DNA of 42,091 nucleotides, from assembly GCA_022545455.1 (NCBI GenBank), contig JACZQZ010000008.1, positions 1-42,091 of the forward strand, in the 5' to 3' direction. Each line of letters opens with the position of its first letter. Within the stretch, counting starts at the first letter, position 1. Positions 15,915 to 23,613 of this stretch are shown in pieces. A model generated the notes under the pieces. The model saw nothing but the letters and a program-made list of their open reading frames with translations. It had not been told where the DNA came from and searched no databases. The DNA comes from Pseudomonadota bacterium (lineage in GTDB: Bacteria; Pseudomonadota; Alphaproteobacteria; Rhodospirillales; 2-02-FULL-58-16). The position numbers were made by a program, and so were the translations under genes.

Positions 15915-17392
15915 GGGGTTCCCTTCAGCAGGAAGGCCGCGGCGCCGCCCGCCACCTCCAGGGTGCGCGTGGCGTCGATGCCGAAATAAACACTGGCGCC
16001 GGTGAGCAGCCACATGGGCACGAGCATGGAAAGCGGCGCCTCGGCGGGCGCCGGCCCGCCCTCGGGCGCGGGCCGGAAGTAGGCCACCTCGACGACGCGC
16101 CAGATGTAGATCACCGCCAGCAGCGAGCTGAACAGCACGAGCACGGCGATGGGCCACCAGCCTTTCTCCAGCGCCGCCTGGATCAGGTACCACTTGGAGA
16201 CGAAGCCGACCGTCAGCGGCACCCCGATCAGGCTCAGGCCGGAGACCACGAACGACGCCATGGTCACCGGCATGCGCCGGCCCAGGCCCGCCATGTCCCC
16301 GATATTCACCGAGCCTATGCGCAGGAAGACGCAGCCCAGGGCCATGAACAGGGCGCACTTGATCAGGGCATGGTTGAACAGGTGGACGATGCCGCCGGTG
16401 AGGCCGGTAACCGTGGCGAAGCTTACGCCTAAGACCATGTACCCGATCTGGGCGACGCTGGAATAGGCGAGCATGCGCTTGACGTTGTTCTGGTAAATGG
16501 CCACCGCCGAGCCCGAGACCATGGCCAGGATGGCCAGGCCCATCAGCACGTCGCCGATGAGGTTGATCCGGAAGACCTCGACGCCGCCGAAGATGGTGAA
16601 AAAGATGCGGATGAGGACGTAGACGGCCACCTTCGTCCCCGTCGCGGCGAGAAACGCCGTCACCACGGACGGGGCGTACGTGTATGCGTTGGGCAGCCAC
16701 AGGTGCAGCGGAAACAGGGCGAGTTTCAGGCTGATGCCGACGGTCAGGAAGGCCAGCGCAACTAAGATGGTGCGGGTATCGGCGACGGCGGGCATGAGGG
16801 TGGCCAGGTCCGCCATGTTGAGCGTCCCCGTCATCATGTACATCATCGCCACCCCGATCAGGTAGAAGGTGGCGCCGAGGGTGCCCATGATCAGGTAGCG
16901 GTACGCCGCCGTCAGCGCCCGCCGCTCCTTCCCCAGGCCGATCAGCACGTACGACGACAGCGACGAGATCTCCAGGAACACGAACAGGTTGAAGGCGTCC
17001 CCGGTGATGGCGATGCCAAGCAGGCCGGTCAGGCACAACAGGTACATCGCGTAGAACAGGTAGATGCGGTCCCGGGGTATCTCGTGCTCGACGCTGCGGC
17101 GCGCGAACGGCGTCACCACGGCCCCGATGGCGGCGACGATGACCAGGACAAAGGCCCCCACCATGTCGACCCGGTACTCGATGCCCCACGGCGCCGCCCA
17201 GTTGCCGAGAGGGTACGTTACCGGGCCGGTCTCGAGAACCTGGAGGAGCAGCAGGACGGCGATCGCCAGCACCACCCAGCTCACCGCCAGGGTCAGGGCC
17301 CACGCCAGGGCCGGGCGCCTGAGCAGGACGCACAGCGGCGCCGCCATCAGGGGGACCACCACCTGGAGGGCGGGCAGATGGGCGGCGATCAC
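15911..17392 (-). CDS. mrpD: Mrp-type antiporter subunit D
   Basis: 493 residues, 14 spans, and the closest of the three large subunits to canonical MrpD. Glu141 in FVFLEISSLSSYVLIG, Lys223 in SLKLALFPLHLWLPNAY, the TGTKVAVYVLIR helix and HALIKCALFMALG are all typical. MrpD is one of the ion-conducting subunits of the cation/proton antiporter in the inner membrane. It follows mrpC with a 4-base overlap, exactly the place of mrpD in other Mrp operons. Confidence 0.92.
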   Translation of the reverse strand: MIAAHLPALQVVVPLMAAPLCVLLRRPALAWALTLAVSWVVLAIAVLLLLQVLETGPVTYPLGNWAAPWGIEYRVDMVGAFVLVIVAAIGAVVTPFARRSVEHEIPRDRIYLFYAMYLLCLTGLLGIAITGDAFNLFVFLEISSLSSYVLIGLGKERRALTAAYRYLIMGTLGATFYLIGVAMMYMMTGTLNMADLATLMPAVADTRTILVALAFLTVGISLKLALFPLHLWLPNAYTYAPSVVTAFLAATGTKVAVYVLIRIFFTIFGGVEVFRINLIGDVLMGLAILAMVSGSAVAIYQNNVKRMLAYSSVAQIGYMVLGVSFATVTGLTGGIVHLFNHALIKCALFMALGCVFLRIGSVNIGDMAGLGRRMPVTMASFVVSGLSLIGVPLTVGFVSKWYLIQAALEKGWWPIAVLVLFSSLLAVIYIWRVVEVAYFRPAPEGGPAPAEAPLSMLVPMWLLTGASVYFGIDATRTLEVAGGAAAFLLKGTP

Positions 17393-17742
17393 GCGTCGTC
17401 CTCCTGGCCTTCGATTTCGTCGTCCTCGATGGTGCCGTACGCGTTGCGGATGCGCACCACCAGCGCCAGGGCCAACGCCGTGGTGGCGACGGCGACCACG
17501 ATGGCGGTCAGGATCAGCACATGGGGCAGGGGGTTGGAATAGGTCTCGATGCCCGCGTCCAGGATCGGCGCCGTGCCGCCCTGGACCTTGGCCATGGAGA
17601 TATAGAACACGAACACCGAAACCTGGAATATGTTGAGGCCGACCACCTTCTTGATCAGGTTGTCGTGCGCGATGACAATGTAAAAGCCGACCATCATCAG
17701 CACGATGGTGATCCAGTAGTTATAGAGGCCGGGGAACTCCAC
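17389..17742 (-). CDS. mrpC: Mrp antiporter subunit C (NuoK-like)
   Basis: 117 residues, three membrane spans. NuoK/MrpC markers: GFYIVIAHDNLIKKVVGL near residue 30, then NPLPHVLILTAIVVAVATTALALAL, in which the PLPHVLILTAIVV stretch is nearly invariant in the family. The end is acidic (EDDEIEGQEDDA). It lies 3 bases after mrpB and overlaps mrpD by 4 bases. Confidence 0.94.
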   Translation of the reverse strand: MEFPGLYNYWITIVLMMVGFYIVIAHDNLIKKVVGLNIFQVSVFVFYISMAKVQGGTAPILDAGIETYSNPLPHVLILTAIVVAVATTALALALVVRIRNAYGTIEDDEIEGQEDDA

Positions 17743-17745
17743 CGT

Positions 17746-18162
17746 TCAGCCGTCCTGATGGGCGAAGATGAAGAAAATGGTGATCATGGCGCCGGAGACG
17801 GTGGCGCCGACCCCGAACTCGATCAGGGTAATGCCCAGGTGCTGGCCGATCACCGGGTTGTCGGCGAGCACCGAGTAATCCAGGAAGTTGCCGCCGAGCA
17901 AAATTCCCGCCACCCCCACGCTGGCATAGAGCAGCAGGCCCAGCGACAGCAGCGTCCGCGTCGCCCATGCCGGGGCCACCTTGCGGGCGTTGTCGATGCC
18001 GAAGATGAGGGCGTAGAGGATGAACGCGCTGGCGAAGATGACGCCGGCCTGGAAGCCGCCGCCGGGGCCGAAATCGCCGTGGAACTGCACATAGAGCGCG
18101 AACAGCATGATCGGCGGGATCAGGAGCTTGGAGACGACCCGCAGGATGGCCTTGAATATCAT
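17746..18162 (-). CDS. mrpB: Mrp antiporter subunit B (MnhB domain)
   Basis: 138 residues with about four spans. MnhB markers are the G-rich GPGGGFQAGVIFASAFILY mid-N-terminal segment and a central GAGATVSGAMI-like region near the C-terminus (here GVGATVSGAMITI). In Mrp complexes it packs beside the MrpA C-terminal part. ATG 18162 overlaps the stop of the upstream MrpA-like gene by 4 bases. Confidence 0.92.
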   Translation of the reverse strand: MIFKAILRVVSKLLIPPIMLFALYVQFHGDFGPGGGFQAGVIFASAFILYALIFGIDNARKVAPAWATRTLLSLGLLLYASVGVAGILLGGNFLDYSVLADNPVIGQHLGITLIEFGVGATVSGAMITIFFIFAHQDG

Positions 18163-18692
18163 TGCGCGGCCTCCTTTTTGTCCGCCGGTTTGCGCTTCTT
18201 CTTGGGCCTGCGGGAGCGTCCGATAAGGATCAGGACGCCCACGGCGGCGGTGAAGATGACCGCCACCTCGCCCAGGGTGTCATAGCCCCGGTAGCTGGCC
18301 AGAACCGCCGTCACCACGTTGGGCAGGCCGGTGTCGGGTCCGGTTCTCGTGAGGTAGTAGGGCGCCACGTGACTGTGGATGGGGGCGTTCGGGTCGCCGT
18401 AGCGGGGCATGTCCATGGTGCCGTAGATCAACACCGCGCCGGTGGCCACGACCAAAAGCAGCGGCGCCAGGGTCTTGCGCGGCGCGGCCTTCTCGTCGCT
18501 GGTGGTGAGCGCCAGGGTTCCCAGCATGAGCACGGTGGTGATGCCGGCGCCGACGGCGGCTTCGGTGAAGGCGACGTCCACCGCGTCCAGCACGACGTAC
18601 AGCACCGCCGCCAACAGGCTGAACACGCCCGCCAGCATGACCACGGCGAACAGGTTCCTCAGGCGCACCAGGGCCAACGCCGTAACCGCCAT
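18159..18692 (-). CDS. MrpA C-terminal-like subunit (DUF4040/MbhD plus MbhE-like region)
   Basis: 177 residues. The N-terminal half is the DUF4040/MbhD type, with LDAVDVAFTEAAVGAGITTVL as its signature split by the membrane; the second half, with NVVTAVLASYRGYDTLGE, matches the MbhE-like part that in standard operons is fused to the end of MrpA. Here it is a separate gene, as in Mbh/Mbx-type operons. The Mrp structural work places the conserved Glu of this region on the proposed ion path. The best ATG (18692) appears late: the helix begins upstream as LIDFALLSF, and a CTG at 18719 overlapping the mrpG stop may be the real start. Confidence 0.85.
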   Translation of the reverse strand: MAVTALALVRLRNLFAVVMLAGVFSLLAAVLYVVLDAVDVAFTEAAVGAGITTVLMLGTLALTTSDEKAAPRKTLAPLLLVVATGAVLIYGTMDMPRYGDPNAPIHSHVAPYYLTRTGPDTGLPNVVTAVLASYRGYDTLGEVAVIFTAAVGVLILIGRSRRPKKKRKPADKKEAAQ

Positions 18693-18715
18693 GAACGAGA
18701 GCAGCGCGAAGTCGA

Positions 18716-19075
18716 TCAGGTTTTCGATGGCCCGTCTGTCCTTTCGCTGGATTTGGCCGAAGGGGCGTCCTTCCCGTCCACGACGGGCGTGACACCGCCG
18801 TTCAGCGCCGCCCGCGCCAGCGCGTGGGTGGTCGTCGGGCTGGCGAAGAATATGAAGACAACGATCAGGACCAGCTTCACCGTCACCATGGTGAAGCCTT
18901 CATGGATCATCAGCCCGGCGAGGATCAGTCCCATGCCGAGCGTATCCACGATCCCGGCCCCGTGCATGCGGGTAAAGACATCGGGCAGGCGGATAATGCC
19001 GACGGCGCCGATGAAGGCGAACAGCGAACCGGCGATCAGGCATGCCCAGCTGGCGATGTCGGCGAGCAGCGCCAT
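18716..19075 (-). CDS. mrpG: Mrp antiporter subunit G
   Basis: 119 residues from ATG 19075. Three spans; the MnhG/PhaG markers are FIGAVGIIRLPDVFTRMHGAG and DTLGMGLILAG, then KLVLIVVFIFFASPTTTHALARAA. An extra polar tail of about 25 residues follows. ATG 19075 has GGGGAG 7 bases upstream and shares a base with the mrpF stop; a GTG at 19078 is the alternative start. Confidence 0.92.
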   Translation of the reverse strand: MALLADIASWACLIAGSLFAFIGAVGIIRLPDVFTRMHGAGIVDTLGMGLILAGLMIHEGFTMVTVKLVLIVVFIFFASPTTTHALARAALNGGVTPVVDGKDAPSAKSSERTDGPSKT

Positions 19076-19362
19076 CACACGTCTCCCCGTTCGTCTTCGC
19101 CCAAGGGGTGGCCCAGGTGGCTGAACTTGACGTATTTGGTCACGGCGATGGTGGCGATGAAGTTGATCAGCGCATAGACCAGCGCGATGTCCAGGAACTC
19201 GGGCCGCCCGGCGAGGAAGCCGTGGACGGCGATGAGGACCACGGTCAGGGTGCCGAAGGCGTTGACCGCCAGGATGCGGTCGTAAATGGTCGGACCCTTG
19301 ATGGCGCGGACCAATGCCAGCGCCATGGTGACGAGGATGGCGGCGGAGGCGCCGGCGAACAT
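19075..19362 (-). CDS. mrpF: Mrp antiporter subunit F
   Basis: 95 residues, three spans. The MnhF/PhaF signature is RAIKGPTIYDRILAVNAFGT, followed by ALVYALINFIATIAVTKY. The stop codon overlaps mrpG and the start is immediately on the mrpE stop, so the E-F-G genes are coupled. Confidence 0.93.
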   Translation of the reverse strand: MFAGASAAILVTMALALVRAIKGPTIYDRILAVNAFGTLTVVLIAVHGFLAGRPEFLDIALVYALINFIATIAVTKYVKFSHLGHPLGEDERGDV

Positions 19363-19862
19363 CAGACCCCGTGCTCCCCTCGGCCGTCGGCGGCGCCCTC
19401 CACCGCGGTGACGCGGCGGTCCATGTCGCCGCTTATCAGCCCTTCGGCGGCCTCGCGGGTGAGGGCGTGGACGCTCAGCACCCCTTCCTCCAGGCCTATG
19501 GTGACCGTTCCCGGCGTCAGGGTGATGGAGTTGGCGTAGATGACATGGCCCAGCTCGCTCTTCTGGGTGCCCTTGAGGCGCAGCACGGTGGGGCCGATGA
19601 CCATCTTAGGGCGGACGATGACACGGGCGATGTCGATGTTGGCCTTGACGATCTCCCACCCCAGCCACGGCAGATAAAGGAGGAAACGCCAGCTCAGGTG
19701 AATGGGGTGGCCTTCGCGGTCGATCAGGTCCATGCGCCGGGCAATGAGGACGACGACGATGGTCGAGGCGACGCCGAGACCCAGCAACAGGGGCTGGTAA
19801 TGGCCCGACAGCAGCAGCCAAAGCCCGTAAAGGACCGCTCCGAGACTCAGCGCTTGCAGCAA
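19362..19862 (-). CDS. mrpE: Mrp antiporter subunit E
   Basis: 166 residues. Two N-terminal spans precede the cytoplasmic MnhE domain with LPWLGWEIVKANIDIARVI and the NSITLTPGTVTIGL signature; the last 40 residues are polar. The start is TTG 19862, 7 bases after GGGGGAG; there is no nearby ATG in frame. It is the first gene of the operon, divergent from the DUF192 gene across 162 bases that should hold both promoters. TTGACG on the minus strand at 19958-19963 is a possible -35 box, without a convincing -10. Confidence 0.9.
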   Translation of the reverse strand: MLQALSLGAVLYGLWLLLSGHYQPLLLGLGVASTIVVVLIARRMDLIDREGHPIHLSWRFLLYLPWLGWEIVKANIDIARVIVRPKMVIGPTVLRLKGTQKSELGHVIYANSITLTPGTVTIGLEEGVLSVHALTREAAEGLISGDMDRRVTAVEGAADGRGEHGV

Positions 19863-20024
19863 AACCCGGCTCCCCCGATGGCGTCTTCCCGGGCTGCCCC
19901 CCCAACGCCGCGCATTTTCGCTTTGGCCGGCTCTTTCTTGGCCTCAGACGATGGTTTCGTCAAGGGGGCCGTAAAAAAACGTTTAGGTTTGCCGGCGCAC
20001 GGGCATTTGCGGTATGGGAGTCCC

Positions 20025-20528
20025 ATGAACGCGACGCGACGCCGCCTTCTCCGTGCCGTACTGCTTTTCGCCGCCGCCGGCCTGGTGGCCGGTCCGCATG
20101 CCGCGGCCTTGGGCGCCGGGGCTGCCGCGCCGGTGCGATTCGAGACCTCCAACCTTGTTGTGGTGACCGCCCGGGGAAGGTCCGATTTCACGGTCGAGCT
20201 GGCGCTGAGCGAGGCCCAGCGGGTGCAGGGGTTGCAGGGACGGCGCCGCCTTGCCGCCGACGCCGGCATGCTGTTCGATTTCCAGGGCACGGGCCCGGTC
20301 GTCATGTGGATGAAGGACACGTATGTGCCGCTGGACATGCTGTTCATCGATTCCGGGGGGCGCATCGTCAACATCGCCGAGCACTTGGTGCCGCTGTCGC
20401 TCACCGCCATCCGCTCCGCCGGGCCGGTGCGCGCGGTTTTGGAACTCAACGCCGGCACGGCGGCGCGCCTGGGCATCAGACCGGGGGACAGGGTGCTGCA
20501 TTCCGTCTTCGGGGCGGGCGGGGGATAG
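20025..20528 (+). CDS. Exported DUF192 family protein
   Basis: 167 residues. A signal peptide (RRRLLRAVLLFAAAG, cut near residue 30) is followed by the DUF192 domain: GLQGRRRLAADAGMLFDF, then MWMKDTYVPLDMLFID, which is the family's FWMKNTxxPLDixFxD signature. The role is unknown; most members are small periplasmic beta proteins. ATG 20025 follows GGGAG. Convention: it stands alone between the Mrp operon and the suy operon. Confidence 0.85.
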   Translation: MNATRRRLLRAVLLFAAAGLVAGPHAAALGAGAAAPVRFETSNLVVVTARGRSDFTVELALSEAQRVQGLQGRRRLAADAGMLFDFQGTGPVVMWMKDTYVPLDMLFIDSGGRIVNIAEHLVPLSLTAIRSAGPVRAVLELNAGTAARLGIRPGDRVLHSVFGAGGG

Positions 20529-20532
20529 GCGA

Positions 20533-20562
20533 TTGACAGGCCGCGTTTTGTACACCTAGCTT
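20533..20562 (+). promoter_or_regulatory. Candidate promoter of the suyAB-sdh-like operon
   Basis: A perfect TTGACA (20533-20538), an 18-bp spacer and TAGCTT (20557-20562). It begins 5 bases after the DUF192 stop and lies about 40 bases before the suyA start. The -10 box overlaps a direct repeat (20559-20576) that could be an operator. Confidence 0.5.
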
Positions 20563-20576
20563 TGCACCGCTTTGCA
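20559..20576 (+). promoter_or_regulatory. Direct repeat GCTTTGCA x2 at one-helical-turn spacing
   Basis: GCTTTGCA occurs at 20559-20566 and again at 20569-20576, a 10-base period that puts both copies on the same DNA face. They overlap the candidate -10 box and the likely transcription start of the suyAB operon, the place expected for a repressor. No regulator gene is seen in the window. Confidence 0.35.
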
Positions 20577-20603
20577 GGCGGGCCTGAAACCGGGGAGGAA
20601 CAA

Positions 20604-20891
20604 TTGGCGGCACCGCATTTTCTCGTGCACAACACCGTCGACACCACGGGCGTGGTGGTGGTGGAAGGCGTCGAAGCCGGCGACGAGCTGACCGGCTGGG
20701 TCATGGAGACCGACGGCACCGTCACGGTGAAGGCGCGCGATGCCATTCCCCTGGGCCACAAGGTATCCCTCGGCGACATCAAGAAGGGCGATACCATCAT
20801 CAAGTACGGCCACGACATCGGCCTGGCGGTCGCCGACATCCCCGAGGGCGGGCACGTCCACGTCGACAACGTCAAGACCAAGAGGTGGTAG
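20604..20891 (+). CDS. suyA: (R)-sulfolactate sulfo-lyase, small (alpha) subunit SuyA
   Basis: 95 residues, SAF-domain protein homologous to the N-terminal part of altronate/galactarate dehydratases. With SuyB it splits (R)-3-sulfolactate into pyruvate and sulfite in the cytoplasm. The sequence shows PHFLVHN at the start, the [18 protein letters not shown] core, IPLGHKVSL and IIKYGHDIG, and the terminal [12 protein letters not shown] that I associate with SuyA. Start is TTG 20604, directly after a near-perfect GGGGAGGA site; no ATG fits. The gap to suyB is 2 bases. A plain UxaA-type sugar-acid dehydratase is the alternative; neighbours that look like sulfolactate dehydrogenases (38974, 39907) argue for SuyA. 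Confidence 0.78.
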   Translation: MAAPHFLVHNTVDTTGVVVVEGVEAGDELTGWVMETDGTVTVKARDAIPLGHKVSLGDIKKGDTIIKYGHDIGLAVADIPEGGHVHVDNVKTKRW

Positions 20892-20893
20892 CC

Positions 20894-22060
20894 ATGGCAA
20901 CGCCGACTTTCCGGGGATACCGGCGCACCGACGGCCGGGTCGGAATCCGCAACCACGTCGTTATCCTGCCGCTGGACGATCTGTCCAACGCCGCGTGCGA
21001 GGCGGTCGCCCACAACATCAAGGGCACCCTGGCCCTGCCCCACCATTACGGCCGGCTGCAGTTCGGCGAGGACCTGGAACTGTTCTTCCGCACCCTGATC
21101 GGCACCGGCAGCAACCCCAACGTCGCCGCCGTGGTGGTGATCGGCATCGAACCGGCCTGGACCGGGCGCATCGTCGACGGCATCGCCGCCACCGGCAAGC
21201 CCGTGGAAGGCTTCGCCATCGAACGGAACGGCGACCACAACACCATCGCCGCCGCCTCGCGCAAGGCCAAGGAGTACGTCCATTGGGCCAGCGAGCTGAG
21301 GCGCGAGGAATGCGCCTTCGGGGAAACCTGGATTTCCGTGAAGTGCGGCGAATCCGACACCACGTCGGGTCTCGCCTCCAACCCCACCGTGGGCAACATG
21401 ATCGACAAGGTGGACGCCATGGGCGCGACCACCTGTTTCGGCGAGACCTCCGAGATCACCGGCGCCGAGCAGGTCTGCGCCGCCCGCGCCGCCACCCCGG
21501 AGGTGGGCGAGAAATTCCTCAAGACCTGGTCCGATTACAACGACTTCATCATGGCCAACAAGACCGACGACCTGAGCGACAGCCAGCCCACCAAGGGCAA
21601 TATCGAAGGCGGCCTCACGACCATCGAGGAGAAGGCCTTCGGCAACCTGGAAAAGATCGGCCGGACGACGAAATACATCGACGTGCTGAAACCCGCCGAA
21701 CGGCCGGCCAAGGGACCGGGCCTGTATTTCATGGACACCTCTTCGGCGGCGGCCGAATGCGTGACCCTTCAGGCCGCCGCCGGGTTCACCGTCCACCTGT
21801 TCCCGACCGGCCAGGGCAACGTCATCGGCAACCCGATCGAGCCGGTCATCAAGCTGACCGCCAATCCGCGCACGGCGCGGACCATGGGCGAGCACGTGGA
21901 CCTGGACGTGTCCGGCCTGTTGCGGCGTGAAATGACCCTGGACGAGGCCGGGGACGCGCTGCTCGAGATGACCGTTCGCGTCTGCAACGGGCGGCTGACG
22001 GCGGCGGAGGTGCTCGGTCACCGCGAGTTCGTGATCACCAAGCTGTACCGGAGCGCCTGA
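20894..22060 (+). CDS. suyB: (R)-sulfolactate sulfo-lyase, large (beta) subunit SuyB
   Basis: 388 residues, UxaA/GarD C-terminal family. Segments recalled from SuyB proteins are very well kept: [77 protein letters not shown] and [18 protein letters not shown]. Cys in KCGES and the other conserved Cys residues probably hold an iron or Fe-S site as in this dehydratase family. The ATG at 20894 follows AGAGGTGG. The gene sits between suyA and an SDH-like set of subunits, 84 bases before the latter. Specificity for sulfolactate rests on resemblance and context, not on a tested residue. Confidence 0.8.
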   Translation: MATPTFRGYRRTDGRVGIRNHVVILPLDDLSNAACEAVAHNIKGTLALPHHYGRLQFGEDLELFFRTLIGTGSNPNVAAVVVIGIEPAWTGRIVDGIAATGKPVEGFAIERNGDHNTIAAASRKAKEYVHWASELRREECAFGETWISVKCGESDTTSGLASNPTVGNMIDKVDAMGATTCFGETSEITGAEQVCAARAATPEVGEKFLKTWSDYNDFIMANKTDDLSDSQPTKGNIEGGLTTIEEKAFGNLEKIGRTTKYIDVLKPAERPAKGPGLYFMDTSSAAAECVTLQAAAGFTVHLFPTGQGNVIGNPIEPVIKLTANPRTARTMGEHVDLDVSGLLRREMTLDEAGDALLEMTVRVCNGRLTAAEVLGHREFVITKLYRSA

Positions 22061-22144
22061 AGCGCAAGGCCGGCGGCGCACGCGTCCCGTTCCCGGGCCG
22101 GGCGGCCACCGGCGGCGCGGACGGGCACAAGGAAGACGGCGAAC

Positions 22145-22870
22145 ATGGCGGACATGGCTTCCATGCTGGATGTCTCGGTCTGGCGGGGCGCCGACGAGGG
22201 CCGGTTCGTTTCCTACCCGGTTCCGCGCCGCGAAAACCAGACCGTGCTCGACGTGGTCACCTACGTCCAGCGGCGCCTCGATGCGACGCTGGCGTACCGC
22301 TTTTCCTGCCGGGTCGGCATGTGCGGCTCGTGCGCCATGACGGTCAACGGGGTGGCGCGGTGGACGTGCCGCACCCACGTCGGCCGGGTGGCCAAGGACG
22401 GCCGCCTGCGCATCGCGCCCCTGAGGAACATGCCGGTGATCAAGGACCTCAGCGTCGACATGGCCGGGTTCTTCGCCAAGGCGGCGCGCGCCAAAGGCGC
22501 GTTCCGTCCCACCGCCGACAGGACCGCGGACTTCGCCGTCATCGCGCCCGATTCGCCCCGACGCCGGCGCGCCGACGCCGCCATCGAATGCATCGGATGC
22601 GGGGTGTGCTATGCCTCGTGCGACGTGGTCACCTGGAACCCGGATTACCTGGGGCCGGCGGCGCTGAACCGCGCCTGGACCCTGGTCAACGACGAACGCG
22701 ACGGGGGCAACCGGGAACGCCTCGCCGCGGTGGCGGGGGACGCCGGCTGCCATGCCTGCCATTCCCACCAGAGCTGCATGGAGCGCTGCCCGAAGCATCT
22801 CAACCCGACGGAATCGATCGCCGGACTGAAGCGGGCGACGGTGCTCGCCGCGCTCACGGGGAAACTGTGA
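22145..22870 (+). CDS. Succinate dehydrogenase/fumarate reductase-like iron-sulfur subunit
   Basis: 241 residues, SdhB/FrdB architecture. The [2Fe-2S] ligands are Cys55, Cys60, Cys63 and Cys75 (SCRVGMCGSC). The C-terminal ferredoxin domain has CIGCGVCYASC (Cys149, 152, 155, 159) and CHSHQSCMERCPKHLNPT (Cys205, 211, 215), enough for a [4Fe-4S] and a [3Fe-4S] cluster; Cys202 is extra. It would carry electrons from a flavoprotein to the membrane quinone site. No flavoprotein gene is adjacent; the only candidate in the window is at 37244. It lies downstream of suyB and overlaps the first anchor gene by 4 bases, so it is a specialised paralogue rather than the TCA-cycle enzyme. Confidence 0.85.
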   Translation: MADMASMLDVSVWRGADEGRFVSYPVPRRENQTVLDVVTYVQRRLDATLAYRFSCRVGMCGSCAMTVNGVARWTCRTHVGRVAKDGRLRIAPLRNMPVIKDLSVDMAGFFAKAARAKGAFRPTADRTADFAVIAPDSPRRRRADAAIECIGCGVCYASCDVVTWNPDYLGPAALNRAWTLVNDERDGGNRERLAAVAGDAGCHACHSHQSCMERCPKHLNPTESIAGLKRATVLAALTGKL

Positions 22871-23217
22871 GCGCCCGCGCCGAAACCCTTTTGTGGCTCG
22901 CCCAGCGCATCAGCGCCATGGTCCTGGCGGTGGTCGTGGCGGTGCACATCGGCACCATCATCTACGCCGTGCAGGGCGGCTTGAGCGCCCAGGAGATCAT
23001 CGGCCGCGTGCAGGGAAACACCGGCTGGCTGGCGTTCTACGGGGTGTTCGTCGCCGCCGTTGCCGTCCACGGGCCGATCGGCCTGCGCACCATCCTGCGC
23101 GAGATGACGCCGGTGCCGGCGCGCCTGATCGACGTGGCGGCGGCCGCCTTCGCCGTCCTCCTGGCGTGGACGGGCTGGCAGGCGGCGTATGGCCTGTACG
23201 GGTTCGGAGGGGCCTGA
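22867..23217 (+). CDS. SDH-like membrane anchor subunit (first)
   Basis: 116 residues, three hydrophobic helices. The first carries LAQRISAMVLAVVVAVHIG and the second AVAVHGPIGLRTIL, similar to the SdhC/FrdC patterns HRxSG and HxxxGlR, whose His residues usually ligate heme b. GTG 22867 overlaps the stop of the iron-sulfur subunit. It should anchor the SDH-like complex and form part of the quinone site with the next gene. Confidence 0.75.
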   Translation: MSARAETLLWLAQRISAMVLAVVVAVHIGTIIYAVQGGLSAQEIIGRVQGNTGWLAFYGVFVAAVAVHGPIGLRTILREMTPVPARLIDVAAAAFAVLLAWTGWQAAYGLYGFGGA

Positions 23218-23573
23218 TGCGCCCGTTCCGGCTTGCCGGCGGGTCGCGCGACCATCCCGCGTACTGGGCCTTCGCCGTGCACCGCCTGTCGGGCCTTTTG
23301 TTGGTGCTTTTCCTGCCCGCCCACTTCTACGTGCTTTCGCGCGCCATCCAGGGCGCGGCGGCCCTGGACGCCGTGCTCGCGTGGACCGAGGGTCCGCTGG
23401 TCAAGGCCGCCGAGGTCGGCCTGATACTTCTCCTCGCCGCCCACCTGACCGGCGGGCTGCGCCTTCTCGCCGTGGAGTTCCTGCCCTGGCGGGACTGGCA
23501 GAAGACCCTGATCGCCGTCACCGCCGGCGTCAGCCTCCTGATCGGCCTCGGTTTCCTGATCAACGTGGCGTGA
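23217..23573 (+). CDS. SDH-like membrane anchor subunit (second)
   Basis: 118 residues, three spans. AVHRLSGLLLVLFLPAHFYVL and LAAHLTGGLRLLAVEF match the SdhC-type HRxSG and HxxxGxRHL signatures, with His residues available as heme ligands. ATG 23217 shares a base with the stop of the first anchor. Together with the two preceding genes it completes an SDH-like membrane arm without a flavoprotein. Confidence 0.78.
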   Translation: MRPFRLAGGSRDHPAYWAFAVHRLSGLLLVLFLPAHFYVLSRAIQGAAALDAVLAWTEGPLVKAAEVGLILLLAAHLTGGLRLLAVEFLPWRDWQKTLIAVTAGVSLLIGLGFLINVA

Positions 23574-23613
23574 CCCCGGGAGTCTTGTCGGGACGCTTTG
23601 CTCCGGCTGATCC

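Noticed and set aside
14376-17333. A 985-codon open frame on the minus strand across two antiporter genes
   Set aside because: It joins the real 512-residue subunit (from ATG 15914) to an out-of-frame reading of the upstream mrpD gene. The extra part is Gly/Pro/Arg/His-rich and has no membrane helices, while the other frame there is a clean MrpD.
20604-22060. Altronate or galactarate dehydratase (UxaA/GarD) as the function of the two subunits
   Set aside because: Sugar-acid catabolic partners are absent, subunits are split as in SuyA/SuyB, the sequence stretches resemble SuyB, and sulfolactate-type dehydrogenases lie in the window. Not excluded with certainty.
19847-22798. A 983-codon minus-strand open frame over DUF192, suyAB and the iron-sulfur gene
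   Set aside because: Its translation is rich in His, Arg, Gly and Pro as expected of the strand opposite G+C-rich genes; the plus-strand genes have clear family motifs and ribosome sites.
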